The notes: generated by a model not told the origin, from the letters alone. A DNA stretch of 64,000 nt from Mesorhizobium sp. L-8-3 (GCF_016756615.1 NZ_AP023262.1:2540501-2604500); one strand, 5' to 3'. Numbered from the stretch's first letter, positions 27,335 to 36,668 are shown. A program made the numbers and translations.

Positions 27335-28210
27335 TCACCCGATCCCGATCATCCGCCTGACTTCGGCGGCGGTTGCGCCGGATTCGCGCAGCACGCGAAT
27401 GCCGCTGTCGCGCAGGCTCTTGGAGAGCTTGCGGCCGTCGGGACCATGCACCAGCCCGTGGTGGAAATAGACGGGCGCCTCGAGGCCGAACAGTTCCTGC
27501 AGCACGCGCTGAATGCCGGTGGCGAAATAGAGGTCGCGGCCGCGCACCACATGGGTGACGCCCTGCAGCGCATCGTCGGCCACGACCGACAGGTGATAGC
27601 TCGTCGGAACGTCCTTGCGCGCGATGACGACATCGCCCCAGTCCTCGGGGCTGGCGTCGATGCGCTCGGTCGCGGCCAGGCCCTCGTCCCGGGCTTCGCG
27701 CCAGAACAGCGGATGAGCGACCTCGCCGAGCGCGGCCTCCATGTCGAGCCGCCAGGCGAAGGCGTCGCCGCGATCGATGCGGCGGCGCCTTTCGCGTCTC
27801 GACAGCTGCTTGTCCACGCCGGGATAGAGCGGCGCCCCGTCGGGGTCGTGCGGCCAGTGCCGTCCAAGTGTCTCCTGGTCGGCGATATGGGCGCGGATCT
27901 CGCCGCGGCTCATGAAGGCCGGATAGACGAGCCCCGCCCGAATCAATCGCTCGAGCAGCGCGCCATATTCGGCGAAATGCTCCGACTGCCTCCGCACCGG
28001 CTCCTCCCATTCGAGACCGAGCCAGGCGAGGTCTCTATAGATCGCCGCCTCGAATTCGGGCGTGCAGCGCGTGGTGTCGATGTCCTCGATCCGCAGCAGG
28101 AACCGCCCGCCCGCCGCCGTTGCCAGCTTCGCGTTGAGCAGCGCCGAAAAAGCGTGGCCGAGATGCAATTCGCCGTTCGGGCTCGGGGCGAAGCGGAAAA
28201 CGGATGTCAT
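27335..28210 (-). CDS. gluQ: Glutamyl-Q tRNA(Asp) synthetase
   Basis: Attaches glutamate to the queuosine base of tRNA(Asp). The 291-aa protein is a truncated class I glutamyl-tRNA synthetase lacking the anticodon-binding domain. It shows FAPSPNGELHLGHA (HIGH motif at 16-19), RIEDIDTTR, and KLSKS near residue 270 (KMSKS motif). The length is the usual one for GluQRS. ATG 28210 is chosen because the family starts just before RFAPSP. It is divergent from the AlkA gene. Confidence 0.93.
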   Translation of the reverse strand: MTSVFRFAPSPNGELHLGHAFSALLNAKLATAAGGRFLLRIEDIDTTRCTPEFEAAIYRDLAWLGLEWEEPVRRQSEHFAEYGALLERLIRAGLVYPAFMSRGEIRAHIADQETLGRHWPHDPDGAPLYPGVDKQLSRRERRRRIDRGDAFAWRLDMEAALGEVAHPLFWREARDEGLAATERIDASPEDWGDVVIARKDVPTSYHLSVVADDALQGVTHVVRGRDLYFATGIQRVLQELFGLEAPVYFHHGLVHGPDGRKLSKSLRDSGIRVLRESGATAAEVRRMIGIG

Positions 28211-28338
28211 CGGTCTCCTGCCAGGTTCCGTCAGCAATGGTGTTGAACCGCGCGACAGGCGATTGCTACTTTGCCCCTGAGGCCGGAACAAGGTGAGGCC
28301 GGAACAAGGTGCGGCCCGAAAGAGGTGCTGGGGGCGGG

Positions 28339-29010
28339 ATGCGCAAGATCATGGCAATGTCTGACATCGACGAGGGGCTCGACGCGCTCTGCCTCATCGA
28401 CCCCCGGCTGACCGGGGTGCGCGGCGCCGCCGGCGCGGTGCCGTTGCGGCTTTCCGAGCCCGGCTTCTTCAGCCTCGTTTCCATCATCGTCTCGCAGCAA
28501 GTGTCGCGGGCGAGCGCCGATGCGATCTTCGGGCGGCTGACGGCGCTGGTCGATCCGCTGACGCCCGGAGCACTGCTCGCCGCCGGGGAAGAAGCCTACC
28601 GGACCGCGGGCCTGTCGCGGCCGAAGCAGCGCACGCTGACGGCGCTGGCCGAGGCGATGCTGCGCGACGGGCTCGACCTTCACGGCCTGTGTGCGCTCGA
28701 CGCGCCCGAGGCGATCCGGCGCCTGACCGCAGTGCCGGGCATCGGGCCGTGGACGGCGGAGGTCTATCTTTTGTTCGCAGCCGGACATCCCGATATCTTT
28801 CCCGCGCGCGACGTGGCGCTGCAGAGCGCGGTCGGCCATGCGCTGGGGCTCGGGGAGCGGCCCGACGAGAAACGGCTGATCGCGATCGCCGAATCATGGC
28901 AGCCATGGCGGGGGGTAGCGTCCAGGCTTTTCTGGGCTTATTATCGGCAAATCAACGGCAAGGAGGGTGCTCCGCCTTCGCAACGCTTGAAAAGATCCGT
29001 GGAATTGTGA
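28339..29010 (+). CDS. DNA-3-methyladenine glycosylase II family protein
   Basis: A base-excision repair glycosylase of the AlkA/HhH-GPD superfamily, about 223 aa. The helix-hairpin-helix reads LTAVPGIGPWTAEVYLLF, followed after 9 residues by the catalytic aspartate in FPARDVALQ. The N-terminal region contains SLVSIIVSQQVS, typical of the family. Three closely spaced in-frame ATGs (28339, 28351, 28357) leave the exact start open. The E. coli AlkA N-terminal domain is absent, as in most bacterial homologues. Confidence 0.9.
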   Translation: MRKIMAMSDIDEGLDALCLIDPRLTGVRGAAGAVPLRLSEPGFFSLVSIIVSQQVSRASADAIFGRLTALVDPLTPGALLAAGEEAYRTAGLSRPKQRTLTALAEAMLRDGLDLHGLCALDAPEAIRRLTAVPGIGPWTAEVYLLFAAGHPDIFPARDVALQSAVGHALGLGERPDEKRLIAIAESWQPWRGVASRLFWAYYRQINGKEGAPPSQRLKRSVEL

Positions 29011-29113
29011 GCTTTCGCCGGCCTTCGCGGCATCCCGGCAGCTTCACATTGTTGACACCTCCCGCCTACAATATCGGCGCCGATCGCTTCGTGGATCAAG
29101 GAGGGAATCGGAC

Positions 29114-29671
29114 GTGACGGTTGCGGTCTCACCCGACGGGCTTCCAGCTCTGGTGCTGAATGCGGACTACCGCCCGCTCAGCTACTACCCCCTGTCGTTG
29201 TGGTCATGGCAGGACGCGATCAAGGCGGTGTTCCTCGACCGCGTCAACATCGTCGCCGAATACGAACATGCCGTCTGCTCGCCCTCCTTCCAGATGAAGG
29301 TACCGAGCGTGGTGAGCCTGAAGACCTATGTGAAGCCGTCGCGCAATCCGGCCTTCACGCGCTTCAACGTGTTCCTGCGCGACCGCTTCCGGTGTCAATA
29401 TTGCGGAACCCCAGACGACCTGACCTTCGACCACGTCATTCCGCGCCGCTGCGGCGGCGCCACGACCTGGGAGAACGTGGTCGCCGCGTGTTCGCCCTGC
29501 AACCTGAGGAAGGGCGGCATGCTGCCGGCACAGGCCAAGATGTGGCCGATGCAGAAGCCCTACCAGCCGACGGTGCACGACCTGCACAACAACGGCAAGC
29601 GCTTCCCGCCGAACTACCTGCACGAAAGCTGGATGGACTATCTCTACTGGGATGTCGAACTGGAGCCGTAG
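29114..29671 (+). CDS. HNH endonuclease domain protein
   Basis: A 185-aa protein of a compact HNH family common in Alphaproteobacteria. The N-terminal domain (LVLNADYRPLSYYPLSLWSW) precedes the HNH core: CQYC (Cys94, Cys97), FDHVIP (His107), then CSPCN (Cys126, Cys129, Asn130). The paired CxxC motifs should bind zinc. The start is GTG 29114 with GGAGGGA upstream. Its physiological role is unknown; the high conservation of the family suggests a housekeeping job rather than restriction or homing. Confidence 0.9.
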   Translation: MTVAVSPDGLPALVLNADYRPLSYYPLSLWSWQDAIKAVFLDRVNIVAEYEHAVCSPSFQMKVPSVVSLKTYVKPSRNPAFTRFNVFLRDRFRCQYCGTPDDLTFDHVIPRRCGGATTWENVVAACSPCNLRKGGMLPAQAKMWPMQKPYQPTVHDLHNNGKRFPPNYLHESWMDYLYWDVELEP

Positions 29672-29691
29672 AGCCGGTGAATGGTGAAATA

Positions 29692-29753
29692 GTGAATGGT
29701 AGAAAGGTGATTTGACTGGCCGAGACGCGCCGCGTCCGCTCGTCACCATTCAC
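29692..29753. terminator. Inverted repeat between convergent HNH and dsbB genes
   Basis: GTGAATGGT (29692-29700) and ACCATTCAC (29745-29753) are perfect inverted arms. A further GTGAATGGTGAAATA direct repeat precedes the left arm. The right arm overlaps the dsbB stop. It resembles a shorter version of the heptamer repeat hairpin at 18.5 kb. Confidence 0.5.
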
Positions 29754-30264
29754 CCTTCCCGAAGGCGCCGCGGAAGGCGATCGCGGCGAGGATCAGGCTC
29801 GCAATCACGTTCCACCCGGCGAAGGACAGGCCGAGCACACGCAGGGCAGCCGTGTCGCAGGCCGGCGGCACGAAGGTGTTCAGCGCGTCGAGCACGCCCT
29901 TGCCGCCGGTGTCGACGGGAGCGGCCACGGCGCCGCAGTCGGTGGGACCGGCCCACCAGCCCCATTCGACGCCGGCATGCTTGACCCCGAGGAACAGGCC
30001 CCAGGCCATCAGCAAACCGCCCACGACCAGCAGGCCGCGTGTCACCCAGGCCGGCCAGTGGAGCGTCGAGGACAGGGCGGCGAGCGCCATCAGCGGCACG
30101 CCTGCATAATAGGGGATGCGCTGCTCGAGGCACAGCTTGCAGGGGATGTAGCCGCCGATGTGCTCGAAGCCGAGGGCCGTTCCGACGACTGCCGCCATGG
30201 CGACGGTCAGGAACAGCGCGGTCAGCGTCTGCAGGCGTCCGGCTGGGGAGGCGATCGAGGTCAT
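29743..30264 (-). CDS. dsbB: DsbB-type disulfide bond formation protein
   Basis: A 173-aa inner-membrane protein with four predicted helices. The first periplasmic-side pair reads PCKLCLEQRIPYYAG (Cys42, Cys45). The second loop has Cys in TDCGAV and PPACDTA. The family reoxidises DsbA using quinone. The spacing of the second cysteine pair is wider than in E. coli DsbB, as in many rhizobial homologues. It is 40 bp downstream of the YqaA gene on the same strand. Confidence 0.88.
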   Translation of the reverse strand: MTSIASPAGRLQTLTALFLTVAMAAVVGTALGFEHIGGYIPCKLCLEQRIPYYAGVPLMALAALSSTLHWPAWVTRGLLVVGGLLMAWGLFLGVKHAGVEWGWWAGPTDCGAVAAPVDTGGKGVLDALNTFVPPACDTAALRVLGLSFAGWNVIASLILAAIAFRGAFGKGEW

Positions 30265-30304
30265 GAGGTCCGGTTCCTGATGGGGCTATGCGGCGCTCGG
30301 CCGC

Positions 30305-30892
30305 TCACAGCACGTATCTGACGACGATGTAGAGCAAAATCAGGGCAGCCGCAGCGAGCATGGCGAGCATGCCCAGCCGCTTCTCGATGAAATGCCGGAT
30401 CGGCTCGCCATAGGTGCGCAGCAGCCAGGCAAGGAAGAAGAAGCGGGCGCCGCGCGCCACGATCGCCGACAGGATGAACAGCCAGATGTCGACATGCATG
30501 ACACCCGACAGGATGGTGACCACCTTGATCGGCGGCAGGTGGGCGACACCCGACGTCACCAGCATCAAGAGGATGAAACCGATGCCGCTCGAGGTGCGCA
30601 GTGCCTCGAACTCGTCATACTTGCCGTAGAATTCGAGCACCGGCTTGGCGATGCTCTCATAGGCATAGTAGCCCAGATACCAGCCGGCGATGCCGCCGAG
30701 CACGGACGCGATGGTGGCGACCAGCGCGTAGCGATAGGCGCGATCCGGCCGCGCCAGCGCCATCGGCAGGTAGAGCACGTCGGCCGGCACCAGGAAGACG
30801 GAACTCTCGACGAAGGCGATGAAGGCCAGCCACCATTCGGCGGACTTGCGGGCGGCGAGCGACAGGGTCCAGTCGTAGAGTTTGCGAAGCAT
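30305..30892 (-). CDS. YqaA/DedA-like membrane protein
   Basis: A 195-aa membrane protein of the SNARE-associated (DedA/YqaA) superfamily. It has several hydrophobic helices and the motifs FVESSVFLVPADVLYLPMAL, GGIAGWYLGYYAYE and the re-entrant-type GARFFFLAWLLRTYG. Related proteins act in lipid-carrier recycling and envelope homeostasis. ATG 30892 is chosen because it gives the usual MLRKLYDW start. It probably forms an operon with dsbB. Confidence 0.88.
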   Translation of the reverse strand: MLRKLYDWTLSLAARKSAEWWLAFIAFVESSVFLVPADVLYLPMALARPDRAYRYALVATIASVLGGIAGWYLGYYAYESIAKPVLEFYGKYDEFEALRTSSGIGFILLMLVTSGVAHLPPIKVVTILSGVMHVDIWLFILSAIVARGARFFFLAWLLRTYGEPIRHFIEKRLGMLAMLAAAALILLYIVVRYVL

Positions 30893-31072
30893 CAAAACCC
30901 CTCGGTTTGGCCCGGCCTGTCTAGAAAGATTTTTTGCTCTGCACAATGGCAGCCGGTGGGACCGGCACGGGCCCGTCTGCAAAGGAGGCGTGGCAAATGC
31001 GCGCCCCTTCGCTCCGGTGGCCCATACATCACGAAATCATGATCCCGGATGTCGGCGACCGCGCATCGGCAG

Positions 31073-31100
31073 TTGACGGCGGAGGGGCTCTGCGTATAGT
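31073..31100 (+). promoter_or_regulatory. Sigma-70 type promoter of tRNA-Leu
   Basis: TTGACG (31073-31078) and TATAGT (31095-31100) are separated by 16 bp and lie about 31 bp before the mature tRNA 5' end. This is the best housekeeping promoter match in the window. Confidence 0.75.
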
Positions 31101-31131
31101 CCGCTGCCGTTCGGCCCGGTTGCAGGGCAGG

Positions 31132-31218
31132 GCCCCTGTGGCGGAATTGGTAGACGCGGCAGACTCAAAATCTGTTGCCCTCACGGGCGTGCTGGTTCGA
31201 TCCCGGCCAGGGGCACCA
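31132..31218 (+). tRNA. tRNA-Leu (anticodon CAA)
   Basis: An 87-nt class II tRNA with encoded CCA. The acceptor stem GCCCCTG pairs with CAGGGGC. The D-arm contains AATTGGTAGAC. The anticodon stem GCAGA/TCTGT encloses the loop CTCAAAA, giving anticodon CAA for UUG codons. The variable arm is long, and the T-arm is CTGGTTCGATCCCGGCC. It divides core genes on its left from accessory genes on its right. No integrase lies next to it. Confidence 0.95.
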
Positions 31219-31357
31219 TTTCTTGATCTCACGCGAGTTCGCTTTGCTCACCACTCCGATGGGGCGGCCTGACCGGCCGACGGGCGGTCGCCCTTGCGGA
31301 CCCTTCTGGTTCGAGATGGCGCCGGAAAGAGCACCCCTTACGCCCTTTGGCTACTTG

Positions 31358-31394
31358 CGCATGTCTCCCGAAACCGGTTCCCCTTTCGGACGAG
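31358..31394 (+). repeat. Double-palindrome repeat, fragment (copy 3)
   Basis: GCGCATGTCTCCCGAAACCGG followed by TTCCCCTTTCGGACGAG matches the second palindrome of the family. The first palindrome is absent and the closing AGACATGC has decayed. It lies between tRNA-Leu and the MFS gene. Confidence 0.55.
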
Positions 31395-31497
31395 CGATCA
31401 AAGCCGTCAGTTTGCAGCGCGCCATTCGAAGGGAACGCGGCCAAGCACGTTTTCGGCTCGGCCGCCGCCGGCCACCTCTGGCAAGGCCGGTGACCGG

Positions 31498-32760
31498 TCA
31501 ACCCGGATTCAGCACCGGGCGCCGGTTGCGCTCCACCAGGCCGAGGACGGTCACGGTCAGCATCGCAAGGAGCGCCGGCAGGATGGTCGTCAGGATGATG
31601 TCGCGCGCCGACCAGCCGAAAGACAGCATCGCCCCTCCCAGCGCCGGTCCGAGGATCGAACCGAGGCGTCCGCAGGCTGCGGCATAGCCGACCCCTGTCG
31701 CGCGCAGCGCCGGCGGATAGAAGGAGACGGCGAGCGCGCTTTGCCCGACGCAGCCGGTGATCAGGCCGGCGCCGACACCGGCGATGAGCGGCAGCACCAT
31801 GCCGGCGGGGATCGGGGCCTTGCCGATCAACGCCACGCAGACGATGGCGAGCAGCATCGCGGCGAGGAGCACGCGTTTCATCCCGAGCCTGGAGACGATG
31901 GTCATCATCACCAGGTTTCCCGCGACGCCGCCCGCTCCGAATGCGGCAGCACCGATCGGCGTGTTCGCCGGCTCGAAGCCGAAGCTGACGAGCAGGGTCG
32001 GAATCCAGAAGCTCAGCGCGAATGCGGCGAGAAAGGTGAAGAAGGCGAAAAGCCACAACAGCGCGGTGAACGGCAGGAGGCCGTCCCGGAAGAGCGCCGC
32101 GACCGGGCTCGCCCGACCGCCTTTCTTCGTCGCGACCACATTTTCCAATCCCGAGCCAGCGACGACGTGGCTGAATGCGGGAACCAGAACGAGCGGCAGG
32201 ATGCCCCCCATTATGAAGACCGAGGTCCAGCCGAAGGACTGCATCAAGGGGCCGCCGACGAGGCCGCCGACGACGCCGCCGGCAGAGAGGCCGGTCGCCA
32301 CCAGCATGGCGACCGTTTCCTTGTGCTGCGGTGCCGCGACCTGCGCGGCCGCGGCCACTGCGATCGGTAGCACGCCGCCCAGACCGATGGCCGACACAAG
32401 GCGCAAGATGCTCAGGGAAACGATGTCGTAGGCGACCGCGGTCAGCAATGTGCCCAGCCCGAAGATCACCACGCTGCCGACGCCGATCGTCCTCGAACCA
32501 AACCGCTGGGCGAGCGGCCCGCAGGCGAGGTATCCGATCACCGCGCCAATGCTGGTCGCGATGAAGGCGGGCGTGAAGGCGGCTGCCGCTATGCCCCATT
32601 CGCGCGCCAGCACCGGCGCGACGAAGGCGATCGACGTCGTGTCGAGACCGTCGAGCAGCACGATCACGAAACAGATTGCGATCACCCAGTTCCGTGACAT
32701 GCCCTCCGTGCCTTTCCATGACGGCCCAGCTGGAAGTTCGTTTTTCGGTGTCTTGTTCAT
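31498..32760 (-). CDS. MFS transporter, aromatic acid:H+ symporter-like
   Basis: A 420-aa carrier with twelve predicted helices. The first helix carries DGLDTTSIAFVAPVLAREWG, typical of the AAHS family (PcaK/BenK type), in which the helix-1 Asp is needed for transport. The loop between helices 2 and 3 reads GPLAQRFGSRT. ATG 32760 is preferred over the upstream in-frame codon because GGGGAGGA lies 7 bp before it. It is directly downstream of a carboxylesterase gene, with a LysR regulator divergent from that. Uptake of an aromatic acid or its ester is a reasonable guess. Confidence 0.85.
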   Translation of the reverse strand: MNKTPKNELPAGPSWKGTEGMSRNWVIAICFVIVLLDGLDTTSIAFVAPVLAREWGIAAAAFTPAFIATSIGAVIGYLACGPLAQRFGSRTIGVGSVVIFGLGTLLTAVAYDIVSLSILRLVSAIGLGGVLPIAVAAAAQVAAPQHKETVAMLVATGLSAGGVVGGLVGGPLMQSFGWTSVFIMGGILPLVLVPAFSHVVAGSGLENVVATKKGGRASPVAALFRDGLLPFTALLWLFAFFTFLAAFALSFWIPTLLVSFGFEPANTPIGAAAFGAGGVAGNLVMMTIVSRLGMKRVLLAAMLLAIVCVALIGKAPIPAGMVLPLIAGVGAGLITGCVGQSALAVSFYPPALRATGVGYAAACGRLGSILGPALGGAMLSFGWSARDIILTTILPALLAMLTVTVLGLVERNRRPVLNPG

Positions 32761-32792
32761 CAGGTCGTCCTCCCCACGACGTTCGTTCACTG

Positions 32793-34271
32793 TCAGGCGG
32801 CCGCGGCCGCCTGGATAAAACTGTTGAAATGCTGGACAACGCGCCTGCTGCCGTGATCCGGCCAGGCGGGCAGGCCAGGACCTTCGGGTGTGCCGCTCCT
32901 GGCGAAGGCTGCCAGCGCGCCCTGGAAAACACGGCTGAGATCGGCGAGCTCGCGCATATCAGCTCCAGCGAGCATGGGTGCCTCGCGCCACGTGCCGAGA
33001 TTGCCGAAGAGGAAAGGAAGCTCGATGCAGTGGCAGGCCTTGATATCAGGTGTCGGCGACTGCCAGTCGAAGCGGTAGACATATGGCGAGCGGCCTTCCT
33101 CCACCTGCGCGTGCGCGACGGCAAGGCTCGGTCCAGCGAACACGGCGTCCGTCATGAGGTCGCCGAGAAGCGAGAGCCCCGTGGCCGGCATCCGCCGGGC
33201 CCGTGCCTCGCGCATCGCTCGCTCGGCCTGGTCGCCGTAGTGCCGGCGGAAGGCCGCGACGGTGACCTCGTCGGCGACTTTCGCCAGACCCTCGTCGCCG
33301 TAGTGGAAGGCGGTCATCTCCTCCCGTGTGGTGCCGATCATCACTTCGGCATCCGCAGCGGCGCCACCGACCAGCGCTTCCAGCGGGTTGACCGGTACGA
33401 GCTCGCCATCGATGACGGGTAGAAAAGGAGGCGTCACGTCGCCGGGCGTCCCGGCCTTCGCCTTGAGCAGTTCGAGTTGCGCCGCGATCAGCCGCTCAAT
33501 CGGCTGGGCCTCAATGCCGTCGCGATCGTCCGGCGCGAGCCGGAGCGCCGTCATGTAATCCTGGCCGAGGGGCTCGGACGCTTCCACCGAGGGCAGTTCC
33601 AGGCCGAGGGGCGCGCTCATCATGATCGACCGCTTGAACAGGGTGCGGTGCGCCGGGGTTGCCAGCAGCAGGGCGATCGAAAAGGCTCCCGCCGACTGGC
33701 CGGCAACCGTGATGTTCGCGGCGTCACCGCCCAAGGCGGGGGCGATTTCACGGATGAAGCGAAGTGCCGCGATCTGGTCGTGAAGGCCGAGGTTGGCCGG
33801 CGCCACGCCCTTTATGGGAAGAAATCCCAATGCACCGAGGCGATAGCTGACGTTCACGACGATCGTCGCGGTGTTCTTCGCGAGCAGCGCGCCGTCGTAA
33901 CAGGGCAATGAGCCGCCCCCGGTCATGAAGGCGCCTCCATGAAGGAAGACGAAGACCGGCATTTCGGCGGATCCGTTCTCGGGCACCCAGATGTCGAGGT
34001 GGAGGCAATCCTCGTCCTGCAGCGCCGGATAGTCGCCCATGATCTTGGCGAGCCGGGACGGCAATTGCGGCGGCACCGGACCCTCGCGAGTGCAGTCCAG
34101 AGGTTCTTTCCACGGCCGGACGGGTTCGGGCAGGCGAAGGCGCAGTCGTCTGACCGGTGGCGAGGCGTAGGGAACCCGGCTGAAGCTGACGACGCCGTCC
34201 GATCGTGCACCGGTCAGGGCTCCGTAGGGGGTGTCAATGATACAGCCGGTCGTCGGCGTCCGTTCCGTCAT
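32793..34271 (-). CDS. Type B carboxylesterase/lipase
   Basis: A 492-aa alpha/beta-hydrolase of the carboxylesterase type B family. It shows EDCLHLDIWVPENG, the oxyanion-hole HGGAFMTGGG (111-120), the nucleophile elbow GQSAGAF (Ser193) and the C-terminal catalytic histidine region ACHCIELPFLFGN. ATG 34271 is chosen because it starts close to the first family block TPYGALTG. No signal peptide is visible, so it is cytosolic. It likely hydrolyses an ester brought in by the adjacent MFS carrier and is controlled by the divergent LysR regulator. Confidence 0.9.
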   Translation of the reverse strand: MTERTPTTGCIIDTPYGALTGARSDGVVSFSRVPYASPPVRRLRLRLPEPVRPWKEPLDCTREGPVPPQLPSRLAKIMGDYPALQDEDCLHLDIWVPENGSAEMPVFVFLHGGAFMTGGGSLPCYDGALLAKNTATIVVNVSYRLGALGFLPIKGVAPANLGLHDQIAALRFIREIAPALGGDAANITVAGQSAGAFSIALLLATPAHRTLFKRSIMMSAPLGLELPSVEASEPLGQDYMTALRLAPDDRDGIEAQPIERLIAAQLELLKAKAGTPGDVTPPFLPVIDGELVPVNPLEALVGGAAADAEVMIGTTREEMTAFHYGDEGLAKVADEVTVAAFRRHYGDQAERAMREARARRMPATGLSLLGDLMTDAVFAGPSLAVAHAQVEEGRSPYVYRFDWQSPTPDIKACHCIELPFLFGNLGTWREAPMLAGADMRELADLSRVFQGALAAFARSGTPEGPGLPAWPDHGSRRVVQHFNSFIQAAAAA

Positions 34272-34370
34272 GCTTTTCCTCCACTGTCCTGCCAACCGGA
34301 ACGAGGTTAGCATTGGAGGAGGCCCGATCTTGTTCTAAATTCGGGACGATCTCGCGCCAAATCCGGAACG

Positions 34371-35324
34371 ATGATGAAAGGTCTCGACGAGCTCTACACT
34401 TTCAAGATGGTGGTCGATTGCGGTGGTATATCGCCGGCCAGTCGCCGCCTGAACCTGCCCAAGTCGACGCTGGCGCGGCGGCTGAACGATCTGGAGAAGC
34501 GTCTCGGCGTACCGCTGTTCCATCGCGGGCCGCGACAGTTCGTGCTGACCAGCTTCGGGCGCGAATGCTACGGCCAGTGCAGCCGGGTGGTGCGCGAGAC
34601 CGACAGGGTGTTCGAGATGGCCGACCGCGTTGCGCGCATGCCGGCCGGTTTCCTGCACGTGGTGTGTCCGCCCTTGCTCGGCACGCTGATTGTCGAGCAA
34701 CTCGCGGCCGAGTTCGTCGACGCCGCCCCGAAGGTCAGGCTGCATCTGGAGGAAACGGCATGGCTCCTCGATCCGCGTCTGGTCTCGGCCGACCTCGTCA
34801 TCCACGCAGCCTTCGAGCCGCTGCCTGATCTCGACGTCATCGCGCGACGCGTCGCCTCCACCCCCTATGTGCTCGTCGCCCATCCGTCGGTCCTCGCCGG
34901 TCGTAATGCTCCGGCCGAGCCGGACGACCTTGCGGAGTTCGACTGCATCGGCTTCGGACCGAAATCGACGGCCTGGGGATGGCGGCTGCGCAAAGGGAAA
35001 GAAACGTCCAGGGTCGAGTTCGAGCCGCGCTTCTCCACCACCCAGCTGACCGCACTCATGACGGCGGTGGGACGAGGCATCGGCATCGCGTCGGTGCCGA
35101 TCACGCTGTGCGAGCAGGACATACGGAGCGGCGAACTCGTGCACGTGCTGAGCGAATGGAACCCGTCGCCCGCCGACATCTACGCCGTCTATCCGAGCCG
35201 AAGGGCCCTGACCGTGGCCGCCGAGCAGTTCCTGAGATTGATCGAGGACCGTCTTCCAAGACTGCTCGGGCATAACGAAGCGCGTCGGAACGGCACCATC
35301 GGGAAGCCTCGCCCTTCCGATTAG
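34371..35324 (+). CDS. LysR family transcriptional regulator
   Basis: A 317-aa LysR-type regulator. The N-terminal winged helix includes FKMVVDCGGISPASRRLNLPKSTLARRLNDLEKRLGVPLFHR (an atypical GGISPAS replaces the usual GSFTAAA). The C-terminal domain is a periplasmic-binding-protein-like effector domain. It is divergent from the esterase with 99 bp between the starts, the classic layout for a LysR regulator of that transcription unit. The effector is unknown. Confidence 0.9.
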   Translation: MMKGLDELYTFKMVVDCGGISPASRRLNLPKSTLARRLNDLEKRLGVPLFHRGPRQFVLTSFGRECYGQCSRVVRETDRVFEMADRVARMPAGFLHVVCPPLLGTLIVEQLAAEFVDAAPKVRLHLEETAWLLDPRLVSADLVIHAAFEPLPDLDVIARRVASTPYVLVAHPSVLAGRNAPAEPDDLAEFDCIGFGPKSTAWGWRLRKGKETSRVEFEPRFSTTQLTALMTAVGRGIGIASVPITLCEQDIRSGELVHVLSEWNPSPADIYAVYPSRRALTVAAEQFLRLIEDRLPRLLGHNEARRNGTIGKPRPSD

Positions 35325-35755
35325 GTTGCGTCTCTGCGAATCCTTCGGATCCGATTCCTCTTCGGAAGGGAAGGACCTCAGCGAAGCTGAGCAACTAGGA
35401 ATCTGGGCTGAACGTCTGGCATTTGGTCTCAGTGCGGATCGAACGACTCAAAGTCCGTGGAAGACCTGCTTTGGGCCGATCGGGTCAGGAGTCTCACCAG
35501 AGGGAAGGACCATCTACTTTCCTGACATCGCGGAGACCCCAGCAGCCGTTGTCCTTCATTTGCCGAACGTGCTCGCAGCACGACTCACCCGGTCTTGCAA
35601 GCCCGCTGGCGGCTGCACGCGCGCTCCTCGGCCTTGCGTTGGCAGCCATCGCCGTCGCGCGTGGCCGGGGGCGGGCGTTCGGACGGCAGCTTGTCGAGGA
35701 TCTCGAAGCGCCTCGAGGCGCGCGGTCCTGGCACGGTGCGCTGATGAGGTAGCCG
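35325..35755. other. Non-coding stretch after the LysR gene
   Basis: About 430 bp without a convincing gene. CCCTTCCGA (35312-35320) and TCGGAAGGG (35362-35370) form a long-range perfect 9-bp inverted repeat around the LysR stop, a possible weak terminator. Nothing else is recognised. Confidence 0.4.
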
Positions 35756-35923
35756 TCACGAGGCGTCAGACAGGTGCTTTGTGTCTCGCTCCAGCATCAG
35801 GCTCATGACCTCGATAATCTCTTTCAAAAGACGGCGGATTTCATCATGAGTCAGCTGCTCGACATGGTCGGCAGCATCCATGACGTCGACCAAGAGATCG
35901 ACGCCGCGTTGATGAAGTTGCAT
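35756..35923 (-). CDS. Unrecognised 55-aa protein, copy A of a duplicated pair
   Basis: A 55-aa acidic, helical product, starting MQLHQRGVDLLVDVMDAADH and ending RDTKHLSDAS. I do not recognise it. It is worth annotating because a second frame at 37283-37663 encodes a clearly related segment: I count 30 identities in 42 aligned residues without gaps, with conserved RGVDLLVDV, HVEQ, THD and MSL.LERD. This shows that the frame is or was under protein-level selection. The rest of the 250 bp up to the isochorismatase remnant holds nothing I can name. Confidence 0.5.
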   Translation of the reverse strand: MQLHQRGVDLLVDVMDAADHVEQLTHDEIRRLLKEIIEVMSLMLERDTKHLSDAS

Positions 35924-36176
35924 GACACCGCTCCCTCGCTGACATTCCAGTCCGAGGCCTTAGCTAGTTACCGTCTCGTCAATGCTCAAGTGGAGCAGAA
36001 GCCGCTCACGTTGGTCAGGCTTCTTTTGATTCGACCGCCGCCAGACCGCGTTTTTTCCGCGGCACGGATGCAGCTGATTTTTCCGACAGATTGCGAAGAA
36101 AAATGCGGCCGGCAACGCTGTCTGAAACCCGGCCGACCGCAAGTGAGGCCGTTACCATGACCATCTCCTGCCGATA

Positions 36177-36668
36177 TCAGGACCAGTCCCTCAGGACCTG
36201 GTCCATCGAAACGGCCTCGACCTGCTCGCTGAAGCGGGAACAATAAAGTTCCATGAGCGCGTCATGTGTGTGGTCCGTGGAACTGCATATGGCGTCGGTG
36301 ACCAGTATGGTGCGGAAGCCGCGGTCGATTGCGCCAAGCACCGTGGCGAGCACACAGACATCGGTTTCGCAGCCGGTCACGACCAGGGTGTCCGTCCCAG
36401 TGTCGCGCAGGATCCGGTCCAGTTCGCCCTCGGTCCAGGGCGAATAGACACGTTTGTCGAGAAGCCTGGCAGGCGGAACGAAACGCGTGAGCGCCGGCGC
36501 CAGTTCGACCAGCCGTGAGTCGATGTTGCAAAGCGTTACTTCGGCCCACCGCCGATAGTAGGCAGCCCAGGTGCCGCGAGCGTCTTCGGCACGCTCGGCC
36601 GGAATGAAGCGCGTGAAAAGCGTTCGTTCCGGACGCTTGACGGCGAGTTCCTCGATCCATGAACGCAA
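36177..36668 (-). pseudogene. Isochorismatase-family hydrolase, 5'-truncated
   Basis: About 163 residues matching the C-terminal two thirds of a cysteine hydrolase of the isochorismatase superfamily. The active-site lysine (LLDKRVYSPW) and the nucleophilic cysteine region (VTGCETDVCVLAT) are present. The N-terminal strand that should carry the catalytic Asp (IDxQ) is missing. An in-frame TAG lies a little over 100 bp upstream and there is no ATG, only a TTG. The missing part is not found in the other frames just upstream, so this looks like a truncation rather than a simple frameshift. Confidence 0.7.

Noticed and set aside
31219..31330. Second attachment-site copy of the tRNA-Leu 3' end near 31310 (TGGTTCGA)
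   Set aside because: Only eight bases match and the flanking bases differ; this is a chance match.
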